Shown: in pieces, positions 1-6,871 of the stretch
Layout of the letters: every line of letters begins with the position of its first letter
Numbering within the stretch: the first letter of the stretch is position 1
Origin: JBHGXV01 sp041920505
GTDB taxonomy: Bacteria; Bacillota; Bacilli; Brevibacillales; Brevibacillaceae
Assembly (NCBI GenBank): GCA_041920505.1
Contig: JBHGXV010000027.1
Span: 1-16,951, forward strand
Reading direction: 5' to 3'
Length of the DNA: 16,951 nt
Notes under the pieces: model-generated
What the model saw: the letters and a program-made list of their open reading frames with translations, nothing else
Databases searched by the model: none
What the model was told of the DNA's origin: nothing
Position numbers and translations under genes: made by a program

Positions 1-21
1 GTCAAAAAGTCCCCACCTATG
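1..21. repeat. IS66 left inverted repeat (truncated by window edge)
   Basis: Bases 1-21 begin GTCAAA and end ACCTATG. The right-end repeat read on minus from 2436 to 2416 begins and ends with the same blocks, with 16 of 21 positions identical. The outer GTAAGC seen at the right end is missing here only because the window starts. Confidence 0.75.
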
Positions 22-35
22 TATCCGATGGGGAC
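4..35 (-). terminator. Rho-independent terminator at the IS66 left end, downstream of tnpC
   Basis: On minus the sequence folds as GTCCCCA (35-29), a 13-nt loop, and TGGGGAC (15-9), followed directly by TTTTT (8-4). It lies just past the tnpC stop codon and overlaps the terminal inverted repeat. It would stop transposase transcription from leaving the element, and read-through into the left flank would be low. Confidence 0.7.
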
Positions 36-44
36 TCTGCTACT

Positions 45-1628
45 CTATGATTGGATCATCCGACAGGTTGACGGGAGCGAATTGGACCAAGGGAGCAGGT
101 TGTCCAAGGCCCCGGGATCTGTGGGGTCTGCAAGTTGAGGCAGTTCTTCAAACAACCAGGTGAGATAGGCAAACGGGTTCAAGCCGTTCTCCTTGGCCGT
201 TTCAATAATACTGTAGATCGTCGCGCTCGCTTTGGCACCGCGAGGGGTGTTGCTGAACAGCCAGTTCTTTCGACCGATCACAAACGGCTTGATGGAGCGT
301 TCGCTCCGGTTATTGTCCAATTCCAGCCGGCCGTCCTTCAAAAACGCCTCAAGCTTCTCCCACTGGTTCAGGCAATAGGCAGTCGCTATTCCCAGTGTGC
401 TTTTGGGCAGGACGCGAGGCCGCTGGGTACGAAGCCATGCCAAAAAAGCATCCACAACGGGGCGACTTTGCTCCGTTCGGACTTTCAGACGTTCTTCAGG
501 CGTATTCTCTTTGATTTCGCGCTCGATGGCAAACAGGCGGTTGCAGAAGGCAAGGCCCTCGCGGGCGGTGACGGCTGCCTTCTGGTTGGCGTCCGGCAGC
601 GCCTTCAGGGCTTCGTCGAACTTGCGCCGGGCGTGCGCCCAGCATCCGACAAGCGTCACCCCGGTTACTTTGTGATAACCCGGGTAGCCATCGACGTGCA
701 AATACCCGCGAAATCCGGACAGGAAGTTGCGCGGATGTTCGCCGCCCCGTGTTTTCCGGTAGTCATACAAAATGATGGGCGGCCCTTCCCGTCCGGTGCG
801 GTACAGCCACATATACGATGTCGTCTCTGCCGACCGGTCCGGTTCCCGCAGCACCTGCAAGGGCGTTTCATCGGCGTGCAGGATGTCCTGGGTCAGCAGA
901 TGCGCACGCATCCGGTCGTAGAGAAGCTGAAGCCAACGGCTTGCGCCATGGATCATCCAGTTGGCCAGCGTCTGCCGGGATAACGTGACTCCCAGACGGG
1001 CAAACTGCTGCTCCTGACGATACAGCGGCATGGCCTCCACATATTTCTGACTCATGATATAGGCGAGCATCGAAGGAGAAGCCAGGCTCCCCGGAGCTGC
1101 CGACTTTGGCATCGAAGCGGTGATCACCGGCGTTTCCGTCGCTTCCCACTCACACCGGCGGCAACTGTAGACGTGGCGCACATGCTTCACCACTTTGATT
1201 TCGGCCGGAATGATCTTCAGTTCCTGGCGAATCTCCGTGCTCATGGCATGCAAAGCGCCATGGCAGCACGGACAGACCTGCTCTTCTTCGGATAGATGGT
1301 ATTCGATGGTCTCCACGGGAAGCTCTTCGATCATGGCCTCCCGCTGTCCGCGCTGTTTCTTTCGCTGGTAGGTCACGGTCTCCATCGTCGGCTCTGCGTG
1401 CGCTGGATCGGCCCCGGCCTCCGCTTCTGCTTCGTTAAACAGCTCCAACTGATCCGGATGCGTGCGTTCGCTGGATCGGCCGAATTTTTTCTGCTGGCTG
1501 AGGCGGAACTGCTCTTCGTACCATTTCACTTTCGCTGCGAGTTCCGCAACTTGCTGCTCCAACGTAAGGCACCGCTCCTGCAGATGTTCGATTGTATTGG
1601 GGGTCTGGGTTTCCGCTGTTTTGTCCAT
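45..1628 (-). CDS. tnpC: IS66 family transposase (TnpC, DDE type)
   Basis: This 527-aa protein is the catalytic transposase of the element and performs DNA cleavage and strand transfer at the IS ends. Residues 15-45 form a coiled coil (leucine-zipper-like segment). A zinc-binding segment follows, with CPCC (119-122) and CRRC (156-159). The DDE core shows HADETPLQ (D253), HVDGYPGYH (D313) and DNNRSERSIKP (E443). The length and order match full-length IS66 TnpC. The start at 1628 has only a weak GAGG just upstream. It lies 58 nt after tnpB in the same transcription unit, and I see no frameshift. Confidence 0.95.
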   Translation of the reverse strand: MDKTAETQTPNTIEHLQERCLTLEQQVAELAAKVKWYEEQFRLSQQKKFGRSSERTHPDQLELFNEAEAEAGADPAHAEPTMETVTYQRKKQRGQREAMIEELPVETIEYHLSEEEQVCPCCHGALHAMSTEIRQELKIIPAEIKVVKHVRHVYSCRRCEWEATETPVITASMPKSAAPGSLASPSMLAYIMSQKYVEAMPLYRQEQQFARLGVTLSRQTLANWMIHGASRWLQLLYDRMRAHLLTQDILHADETPLQVLREPDRSAETTSYMWLYRTGREGPPIILYDYRKTRGGEHPRNFLSGFRGYLHVDGYPGYHKVTGVTLVGCWAHARRKFDEALKALPDANQKAAVTAREGLAFCNRLFAIEREIKENTPEERLKVRTEQSRPVVDAFLAWLRTQRPRVLPKSTLGIATAYCLNQWEKLEAFLKDGRLELDNNRSERSIKPFVIGRKNWLFSNTPRGAKASATIYSIIETAKENGLNPFAYLTWLFEELPQLADPTDPGALDNLLPWSNSLPSTCRMIQS

Positions 1629-1686
1629 GCCTCATTGATTCCACAAACCAGGCTGGAACTCCTCTATTTTCCTTCCGTCAATCGGT

Positions 1687-2043
1687 TCAAATGATCGTAC
1701 GGGCGGTCACCTCTGGATGTGCCTGGTGTTGTTTCAGAGACAACCCATCAAGCAGCCAGCGCAGCTCGCGCCGGGTGATCCTGACTGGGGCCGTGCTTTC
1801 ATCTGTCGGCCACCGGAACGTACCACGCTCCAACCGGCGGTAGTAGAGCCAGAATCCGTTATGCTCCCAATACAGGATTTTCAGTTTGTCCCGTTGCCGG
1901 TTGCAAAAAACAAACAGGGCCGGGGAAAATGGATCGAGATCAAATCCCTCCTTCACCAGGACAGCGAGTCCGTCAATGGACTTTCGCATATCTGTGCTGC
2001 CGCAGGCCAAGTATACGCGATCCGCCTGAATATCACTCAGCAT
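1687..2043 (-). CDS. tnpB: IS66 family accessory protein TnpB (Orf2)
   Basis: This 118-aa protein matches the IS66 Orf2 family, with the hallmark stretches VYLACGSTDMRKSIDGLA near the N terminus and LFVFCNRQRDKLKILYW in the middle, ending in the usual WP...L..LL segment. The family is needed for efficient IS66 transposition, but its biochemical role is not established. The start codon overlaps the tnpA stop by 7 bases (ATGCTGA), so the two are probably translationally coupled. Confidence 0.95.
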   Translation of the reverse strand: MLSDIQADRVYLACGSTDMRKSIDGLAVLVKEGFDLDPFSPALFVFCNRQRDKLKILYWEHNGFWLYYRRLERGTFRWPTDESTAPVRITRRELRWLLDGLSLKQHQAHPEVTARTII

Positions 2044-2360
2044 AGGGCTTTCAGCGCCCGGACGACATCGGCAAGCAGGGACGGATCGAAGCCGGGTCTG
2101 ACCTCAATGGTGGCCGAACCGACTTTGACAAGTAAGGGCGAGGTGCCGTCGGGTGACGTTTCGTCCAGATGGATGGGAATCCACTTTGGTTGACGGGTTG
2201 CTTGTTTTGACTCATCAGTCCGTTTCAGTTTTTGCATCCAATACCAGAGTTGGCGCGGTGTCACCCCGTGTCGTTCACACCAGGTTGCCGCGCGCTCTCC
2301 GCTAGACCGATAGTCTTTGATTCGGGCGATCCACACCTCTCTTCGCTCTTCCTGCGTCAT
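2037..2360 (-). CDS. tnpA: IS66 family accessory protein TnpA (helix-turn-helix)
   Basis: This 107-aa protein starts MTQEERREVW. The stretch around RIKDYRSSGERAATWCERHG and VTPRQLWYWMQKLK is the helix-turn-helix of the IS66 Orf1 / TnpA family, which probably binds the IS ends. The start at 2360 is chosen because GAGGAGG sits 6 nt upstream. A TTG further upstream (2375) would swallow that ribosome binding site. It is the first gene of the tnpA-tnpB-tnpC operon and overlaps tnpB by 7 bases. Confidence 0.92.
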   Translation of the reverse strand: MTQEERREVWIARIKDYRSSGERAATWCERHGVTPRQLWYWMQKLKRTDESKQATRQPKWIPIHLDETSPDGTSPLLVKVGSATIEVRPGFDPSLLADVVRALKALC

Positions 2361-2415
2361 AAAAAACCTCCTCAAATCGTTCTGAGGAAGATTATCTTAC
2401 AGGGCAAAGCTACTT

Positions 2416-2442
2416 CATAGGTGTGCAGGATTTGACGCTTAC
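2416..2442. repeat. IS66 right inverted repeat
   Basis: Read on minus this starts GTAAGCGTCAAA and ends ACCTATG. The inner 21 bases pair with the left end at 1-21. The outermost GTAA is the conserved IS66 terminus and supplies an in-frame TAA stop to the interrupted hsdM. Confidence 0.75.
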
Positions 2443-3017
2443 CGCCCTTTGAACGGTTGAATCATCTCAACCAGAAGCCTTACCACACTGGTCGGCGTGT
2501 AGAATTCACCACCGTTTTTGCCTTCCGCACTGGCGAACTTGCTGAGGAAATATTCATATACGCGCCCTAACACGTCTTTGGTGCGGCTCTCTTTGTCCCC
2601 CACTTTAAATGAGAAAAGGTCAATCACTTCCCCCAGACGGGTCTTGTCCAGCGCCGGGCGAGCGTAATCCTTGGGCAGCACGCCTTTCAGGGACGGGTTT
2701 TCCCTTTCTATGGCAACCATCGCATTATCGATGATTTGGCCGATTTCCGGCTTTTTTGCATTGTCCTTGATAAAGCTCCAACGCGCTTCTTTCGGCACCC
2801 AGAAAATATTTTCGGCTATGTATTCATCCCGGTCTTCCGGATCTGCGTATGGTTCGTTTTTCAGCGCCTCATATTTTTCCTCAAAGGCATCGGACACGTA
2901 TTTTAAAAACAACAGCCCCAAGACCACGTGTTTGTATTCCGCCGCATCCATACTTCCGCGAAGCTTGTCCGCCATCAACCACAGTTTCTCTTCAAATCCG
3001 ATATTTGCTGTAGCCAC
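2439..3017 (-). pseudogene. hsdM: Type I restriction-modification methyltransferase HsdM, truncated by IS66
   Basis: An intact HsdM forms the N6-adenine methyltransferase of a type I system. Only the first 192 residues remain: the helical N-terminal domain (EEKLWLMADKLRGSMDAAEY, LLFLKYVSDAFEEKYE) and the segment GEFYTPTSVVRLLVEM that precedes the SAM site. The protein stops after FKGR, just before the expected DPxxGSGG motif I, and the catalytic NPPF is also missing, so it cannot methylate. The TAA stop comes from the GTAAGC end of the IS. The start is GTG at 3017, with AGGAGG 9 nt upstream. That GTG overlaps the stop of the upstream gene by one base (TAGTG), so translation is coupled. The 3' remainder, and any hsdS or hsdR, would lie left of the window. 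Confidence 0.9.
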
Positions 3018-4663
3018 TACTCTATTCCTCCTTCGTACAGTTCCCTGTAGATTTGTTCTTTTTCCTGTTTCCACCGGTTCGTAGCAGCCCGGATCGAGTT
3101 TACATACGCCTCTTTTTCCCGTTTGTATCGGTTCACCAAATCCAATTGCTTCGCTTCCTCAAGCAAGGGCAACTCCAACTCCGCAATATCACTTGGGTTT
3201 AAATTCATCACAGTTGTTCCCCTCTGGTAACTTTGAATCAACGACATGCCGACAGGGCTTTCCAAAAATATCTTGGCATAGTAACTATGGATCAATCTGT
3301 GGAACCGGATCACCAGGATATTCGCAGATGCAATGACGAATTCATGATACTCTGGAAAGACCGCCAGTTTGGTTACGGTTCCCCTGCAGGTCATCACCAG
3401 ATCCCCGGGCAGGATTTCGTAACGTTTCACTTTCCGCTCTTCTTCGTCAATCGTATCCAACTGCCCCAACTGGACCTCCCCACCTTCCAGATTGGAGATA
3501 TTTAACACCCTGATCCGCCCAGGCTTGACATCTTGTTTTAAAATGGACTTCCCCCGGAAAATGTCGGCAACCTCTTTCAATTTTATTTTTGGAATCTTCG
3601 TCGCCTGAAATTGCTGCAGGATATCCTTCTTCTCATCCAGAAGCAGATCAACACGCCAATCCTCTAATGAATCAAAAGATTCCCTGGAGATCTCCACCTC
3701 TTTATCGCGCAGGAGGCGATCATTCTCCAAACGAAGCTGAACAATTCGAACAGGATCGGTTTCCCCTTTTTGAAAATCGATCTGATACGTCTTCACAGAA
3801 GTGTAGGGACGGAACATTCCATCTGGCAGGACGTGAATGGAACGGACAGGTGCCTCTGCATTGACACGCCCCCTCCAGTTTCCGACCTCACCGGATTGAA
3901 ACATCAGTTTGGCTGGCAGAACGGCGCGAAGTGTTCCCCCATCCTTCAGCAAAGACAACAGATGAGTAACGGCCACTCCTTCCATTTCCCGTAATGGTTG
4001 CTGCTCCTGATCATCCCGTTTCAATCCAAAGTGGGGGACAGACAAGACCGAGTCATACTCTTGGTCCAATGGTAGCGACAGATAAATCGACCCTTGCATG
4101 ACTCGAACCGTTGGATTGGCCTCAAAGTGAGTTTTCAGTAGTGCCCCGATCACGTAATTTTCTGTGAGTAACGTGATGCTCTCTACTGCGGGTAGCTTCT
4201 CGATGAGATGCAGCCCGGGCAAGAATTTTTCCGCTTCGGTGATCAAGAGAGAATGATACTGGTTGGTTTTTACCATCTCCAGATAATGCTCCAACAAGCT
4301 AGCGTGGACAAGCAGGGTACCAGTAACCCGATCATTCTTTATGGTTTCATGAGCATAATCCAGTAAATCTAGATCCTTCCCGGTATGGTAGAGTTGATAA
4401 AACAGCTCCCGATCCCCTGGAAAGTGACCCAGCTCTCGATCCCCGAACCGTTCTTTCATCCAACGGAACAATCGCTCCGGGTCGGATGTCATTTCTTCCT
4501 GATTCACCGATGCCTTTTCAATCGTGAGCTTTGTTTTCACGACTCGTAGGGCTTCCCTCAAAAGCTGGTCGCGAGAGGTGATGTCATGAAGTAAACACAT
4601 GTTCCAAAAGCGTTCCAAATCATCACCAGCTTTCTGCATGTATCTGCACAAAAATAATACCAT
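3017..4663 (-). CDS. Degenerate N6-methyltransferase domain fused to a HsdS-like target recognition domain
   Basis: The protein is 548 aa from ATG 4663, or 540 aa from ATG 4639; neither start has a clear ribosome binding site. Residues about 80-345 keep the layout of the HsdM methyltransferase fold, notably GGTLRAVLPAKLMF (242-255) and a VLPDGMFRPYTSVKT stretch (278-292), as in family members. The SAM-binding GSGG motif is absent, with ESITLLTEN near its expected place. The catalytic NPPF is replaced by SVPHFG (208-213). Residues about 358-505 are a single type I specificity (HsdS) target recognition domain (KLKEVADIFRG, VLNISNLEGG, LPGDLVMTCRGTVTK, MNLNPSDIAELELPL), followed by a charged helix that is probably a coiled coil. 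It is coupled to hsdM by a 1-base overlap. I infer a DNA-recognition partner for HsdM that is not itself an enzyme. It could instead be an orphan decaying gene, but the frame is open throughout. Confidence 0.8.
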   Translation of the reverse strand: MVLFLCRYMQKAGDDLERFWNMCLLHDITSRDQLLREALRVVKTKLTIEKASVNQEEMTSDPERLFRWMKERFGDRELGHFPGDRELFYQLYHTGKDLDLLDYAHETIKNDRVTGTLLVHASLLEHYLEMVKTNQYHSLLITEAEKFLPGLHLIEKLPAVESITLLTENYVIGALLKTHFEANPTVRVMQGSIYLSLPLDQEYDSVLSVPHFGLKRDDQEQQPLREMEGVAVTHLLSLLKDGGTLRAVLPAKLMFQSGEVGNWRGRVNAEAPVRSIHVLPDGMFRPYTSVKTYQIDFQKGETDPVRIVQLRLENDRLLRDKEVEISRESFDSLEDWRVDLLLDEKKDILQQFQATKIPKIKLKEVADIFRGKSILKQDVKPGRIRVLNISNLEGGEVQLGQLDTIDEEERKVKRYEILPGDLVMTCRGTVTKLAVFPEYHEFVIASANILVIRFHRLIHSYYAKIFLESPVGMSLIQSYQRGTTVMNLNPSDIAELELPLLEEAKQLDLVNRYKREKEAYVNSIRAATNRWKQEKEQIYRELYEGGIE

Positions 4664-4668
4664 ATCGT

Positions 4669-4697
4669 ATTATAGTATTTCGATACTAAATAACGAA
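4669..4697 (-). promoter_or_regulatory. Putative promoter of the methyltransferase/TRD operon
   Basis: A perfect -10 TATAAT lies at 4674-4669 on minus. The -35 at a 17-base spacing is a poor TTCGTT (4697-4692). Transcription would begin near 4662, so either the mRNA is almost leaderless at ATG 4663 or translation begins at ATG 4639. Confidence 0.4.
4673..4688. repeat. Inverted repeat with TTCG centre in the promoter spacer
   Basis: TAGTAT and ATACTA flank TTCG. The dyad overlaps the end of the -10 and most of the spacer of the methyltransferase-operon promoter. The position suits a repressor operator, but no regulator gene is visible in the window. Confidence 0.4.
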
Positions 4698-4793
4698 CGA
4701 ACCAGTGTGGCTCACCAAAATTGAAGATTTCCCTATGCACCGTTATTCGAAGCATTTTCTCTCGGTTGATTTGGCAAGCTTTCAAAATTTTGG

Positions 4794-4821
4794 TTGATAT
4801 ATTCTTTAAAGTCTCTATAAT
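4794..4821 (+). promoter_or_regulatory. Sigma-A type promoter of the rsbT-like / kinase operon
   Basis: TTGATA (4794-4799), a 16-base spacer and a perfect TATAAT (4816-4821). The predicted start is near 4828, giving a leader of about 45 nt before the rsbT-like gene. It points away from the methyltransferase operon, so the 209-base gap holds divergent promoters. Confidence 0.65.
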
Positions 4822-4872
4822 CAAACTAGAAGGAAAAATACGGTTTGTGTCGCATGGAGGATTCCTTAGCCG

Positions 4873-5268
4873 ATGACCTATCAGAAAGTAAATATCTCGT
4901 CAGAAGACGATATATATTTTGCGTTAAGTACCGTTCGCCATTTCATGAAGCAACTCCCCTTTTCCGAGTCAGAACAACAGAAGATTTTTGTGAGTGTTTC
5001 GGAGTTAACCCGAAACATTTTGGATCATGCCTGCAGCAAGGGGCTCTTTTATTGTGAATTAATTGATCAGGGAATACGTCTTACAGTAACAGACGAAGGG
5101 CCAGGAATCCTCCATATTGATGATGTTTTAAACGGCAAAAAGAGAGCGTCGTCGCGTGGATTGGGACTGGGATTATCCGGTGTGAAGAGATTGATGGATG
5201 AATTTCAGATTGAGACTTCGACGAGAGGAACGAAAGTTGTTGCAATTAAATGGGCAGGAAAAAAATAA
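4873..5268 (+). CDS. RsbT-like serine/threonine switch kinase (GHKL ATPase fold)
   Basis: This 131-aa protein has the whole small RsbT-type ATPase fold: N-box SELTRNILDHA (N48), G1 box DEGPGI (74-79) and G2 box GLGLGLSGVKRLMDEF (96-111). The last stretch is close to the GLGAGLPGVKRLMDEF of known RsbT, and the C-terminal VVAIKW also fits. RsbT proteins phosphorylate Ser/Thr residues on STAS proteins of the stressosome and then activate a downstream partner. The start at ATG 4873 has TGGAGGA 11 nt upstream. The downstream gene encodes a protein with an RsbR-like STAS domain, a natural substrate for this kinase. No rsbS, rsbU, rsbV, rsbW or sigB is nearby. The gene ends in an A7 run just before TAA and overlaps the next gene. 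Confidence 0.9.
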   Translation: MTYQKVNISSEDDIYFALSTVRHFMKQLPFSESEQQKIFVSVSELTRNILDHACSKGLFYCELIDQGIRLTVTDEGPGILHIDDVLNGKKRASSRGLGLGLSGVKRLMDEFQIETSTRGTKVVAIKWAGKK

Positions 5269-6772
5269 AAAAGGCACCCAGACGGATCATACATTAAGCC
5301 GTCTTGCTTCCATAGGTCAAATAGCGGCGGGAATCGCTCACGAAGTGAGAAACCCCTTAACGGCAGTGAAGGGATTTCTCCAATTGCTGCAGGAAGAGTT
5401 TTCCCACAATTATTTGGATATTGCCTGCTCAGAACTGGATCAGGCAATCTCTACGTTGCAGGATTTGCTACAGGTTTCCAAACCTGACTTGGAAGATGAG
5501 TCTTATATTGCGATAAATCTTTGTTCGGAATTAGAGTCGTTGCTTTATTTGTTTCAGGATCAAATTTATCGGATTCAGATTGTAAGGAATTTTCGCAATA
5601 GCGACGAGATCATCTATGGTAAAAGAAATCAGTTGAAAAAAGCGTTTTTTAATCTGTTGAAAAATGCATTTGAAGCCATCCCAAAAAAAGGAACCATTAC
5701 AATCGAACATTACCGCATGGGTGACTCCGTTTATGTCAACATTTCCGACACAGGGGTCGGTGTGCCGAAAGAACAGCTTCAACTGTTGGGAACCCCTTTC
5801 TTCACAACGAAAGATGAAGGAACGGGAATGGGGTTAACCCAGGTGTTTTCGACCATCTACCAACATGGAGGCACCATCGAAGTAAAAAGTAAAGAAGGAA
5901 TGGGAACCACGTTTACCATTCAGTTTCCAACCGAAGTGATCGAACAAATTGGAGTGATGAATTTGAATTTACAATATGTGAGCGGCCAAACGTTTAAAGA
6001 TTATCTTTTTCTGAATCAGGATCGTTTTAATGAGTTGTTCGCCGCAGAAACGAAAGATATTAATCAACTCATTGAAGACTCCATGCACGAAATCAATCCG
6101 CATGAAATTTTTGACAAATTGGCGAAACTCATCGTTGAAGATCGACAGCATGAACTGGTTATGCTCGCCAAGGAACTTGGCCAGATTGGTGCAAAGAACG
6201 ATGTGCCTCTCGTGATAAAACTGGAATTGCTGCAAGCGTTTCGTAAAGTGTATTGGAATTTTTTACATAACTATTACAAGAATGTTGGACTTGACATGGA
6301 GGGTGTTTTTCAACTTGGAATAAAAACCAATTTTATTTTGGACCATTATATCTTCCATTATTTTTCGAGTTATATCGAGTACAAGGATGAATTACTTCGT
6401 TCCCACCGTGAAACGATTGATGATTTGTCAGTTCCCATTATTCCATTATCCGCTTCCATGGCGGTGTTACCCATTGTTGGCACATTAGATACCTATCGGG
6501 CTAAAAAAGTTCAGGAACGGACATTAAATCAAATCGCGACCCTGAAAATACAGAAAATTATTATCGATTTGTCAGGTGTCGCGTTTATGGATACGGCTGT
6601 GGTGGGACATTTGTTTCGCATTGTAGAAGGAATTGGTTTACTCGGATGTAAAGCGATTATAACAGGTATTCGCCCGGAAATCGCGAACACAATGATCGAA
6701 TTAGGGATCACATTTACTGAAAGGGTTGACACCAAAGCAACTTTACAACAAGCCTTGGAGGAATATCAATAA
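5198..6772 (+). CDS. Hybrid sensor histidine kinase with C-terminal RsbR-like STAS domain
   Basis: The protein is 524 aa from ATG 5198. A TTG at 5237 or 5240 with GAGAGGAA 6-9 nt upstream is an alternative start (511 or 510 aa). Domains in order: a HisKA dimerisation segment with the H-box GIAHEVRNPLTAVKGF (H48), resembling Bacillus sporulation kinases; a GHKL ATPase with N-box NLLKNAFEAI (N156), DTGVG (184-188) and GTGMGL (208-213); a helical region at about 260-400 like the N-terminal domain of RsbR-family proteins; and a STAS domain at about 410-524. The STAS domain has GTLDTYRAKK and DLSGVAFMDTAVVG, whose two DT threonines correspond to the RsbT phosphorylation sites of RsbR. There is no transmembrane segment or PAS domain, so it should be cytoplasmic. 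It overlaps the rsbT-like gene by 71 bases (32 from the TTG) in the +1 frame. The phosphotransfer target is unknown; a Spo0F-type regulator or a self-contained switch are both possible. Confidence 0.88.
   Translation: MNFRLRLRREERKLLQLNGQEKNKKGTQTDHTLSRLASIGQIAAGIAHEVRNPLTAVKGFLQLLQEEFSHNYLDIACSELDQAISTLQDLLQVSKPDLEDESYIAINLCSELESLLYLFQDQIYRIQIVRNFRNSDEIIYGKRNQLKKAFFNLLKNAFEAIPKKGTITIEHYRMGDSVYVNISDTGVGVPKEQLQLLGTPFFTTKDEGTGMGLTQVFSTIYQHGGTIEVKSKEGMGTTFTIQFPTEVIEQIGVMNLNLQYVSGQTFKDYLFLNQDRFNELFAAETKDINQLIEDSMHEINPHEIFDKLAKLIVEDRQHELVMLAKELGQIGAKNDVPLVIKLELLQAFRKVYWNFLHNYYKNVGLDMEGVFQLGIKTNFILDHYIFHYFSSYIEYKDELLRSHRETIDDLSVPIIPLSASMAVLPIVGTLDTYRAKKVQERTLNQIATLKIQKIIIDLSGVAFMDTAVVGHLFRIVEGIGLLGCKAIITGIRPEIANTMIELGITFTERVDTKATLQQALEEYQ
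5259..5272 (+). promoter_or_regulatory. Slippery A7-T-A6 tract at the rsbT-like / kinase junction
   Basis: The run AAAAAAATAAAAAA ends the rsbT-like frame at TAA (5266-5268). Loss of a single A from the A7 run, or a +1 ribosomal shift, turns the reading into GKNKKGT and continues in the kinase frame. That would give a single protein of about 632 residues. Whether this happens is inference. Confidence 0.45.
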
Positions 6773-6828
6773 GCGAATTTTGATGTCTCGAAAACCTTGA
6801 CGGTAAACCCACATTAAGACAATTTTTC

Positions 6829-6860
6829 AGTAGGCGACATCGAATCGTTGCCTACTTTTT
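6829..6860 (+). terminator. Rho-independent terminator of the rsbT-like / kinase operon
   Basis: AGTAGGCGAC (6829-6838) and GTTGCCTACT (6847-6856) form a 10-bp stem with one G-U pair and an 8-nt loop, followed by a T run. It starts 57 bases after the kinase stop codon. Confidence 0.8.
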
Positions 6861-6871
6861 GTGTCTTCCCA

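Larger units (their letters stand above)
1..2442 (-). mobile_element. IS66-family insertion sequence, missing about 6 bases at the left window edge
   Basis: The element carries the full IS66 gene set in order tnpA-tnpB-tnpC on the minus strand. The right terminus, read on minus from 2442, begins GTAAGC, which fits the GTAA end usual in IS66 elements, and continues into an imperfect inverted repeat (2416-2436) matching 16 of 21 positions with bases 1-21. Because the left copy starts at the base that follows GTAAGC in the right copy, the true left end should lie 6 bases outside the window. The element is inserted in an hsdM-type gene. The 8-bp target duplication expected for IS66 cannot be checked because the left flank is absent. 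All three reading frames look intact, so the copy may be active. Confidence 0.9.

Noticed and set aside
3017..4663. Straightforward HsdS subunit
   Set aside because: Only one recognition domain is present and the first 350 residues follow the HsdM fold, so a plain HsdS label would hide the fusion.
4558..4824. 88-codon minus-strand frame covering the divergent promoter region
   Set aside because: Overlaps the fusion gene in another frame and both promoters; low-complexity A+T-rich translation with no likeness.
4845..5057. 70-codon plus-strand frame starting just before the rsbT-like gene
   Set aside because: Out-of-frame overlap with a clearly recognised protein.
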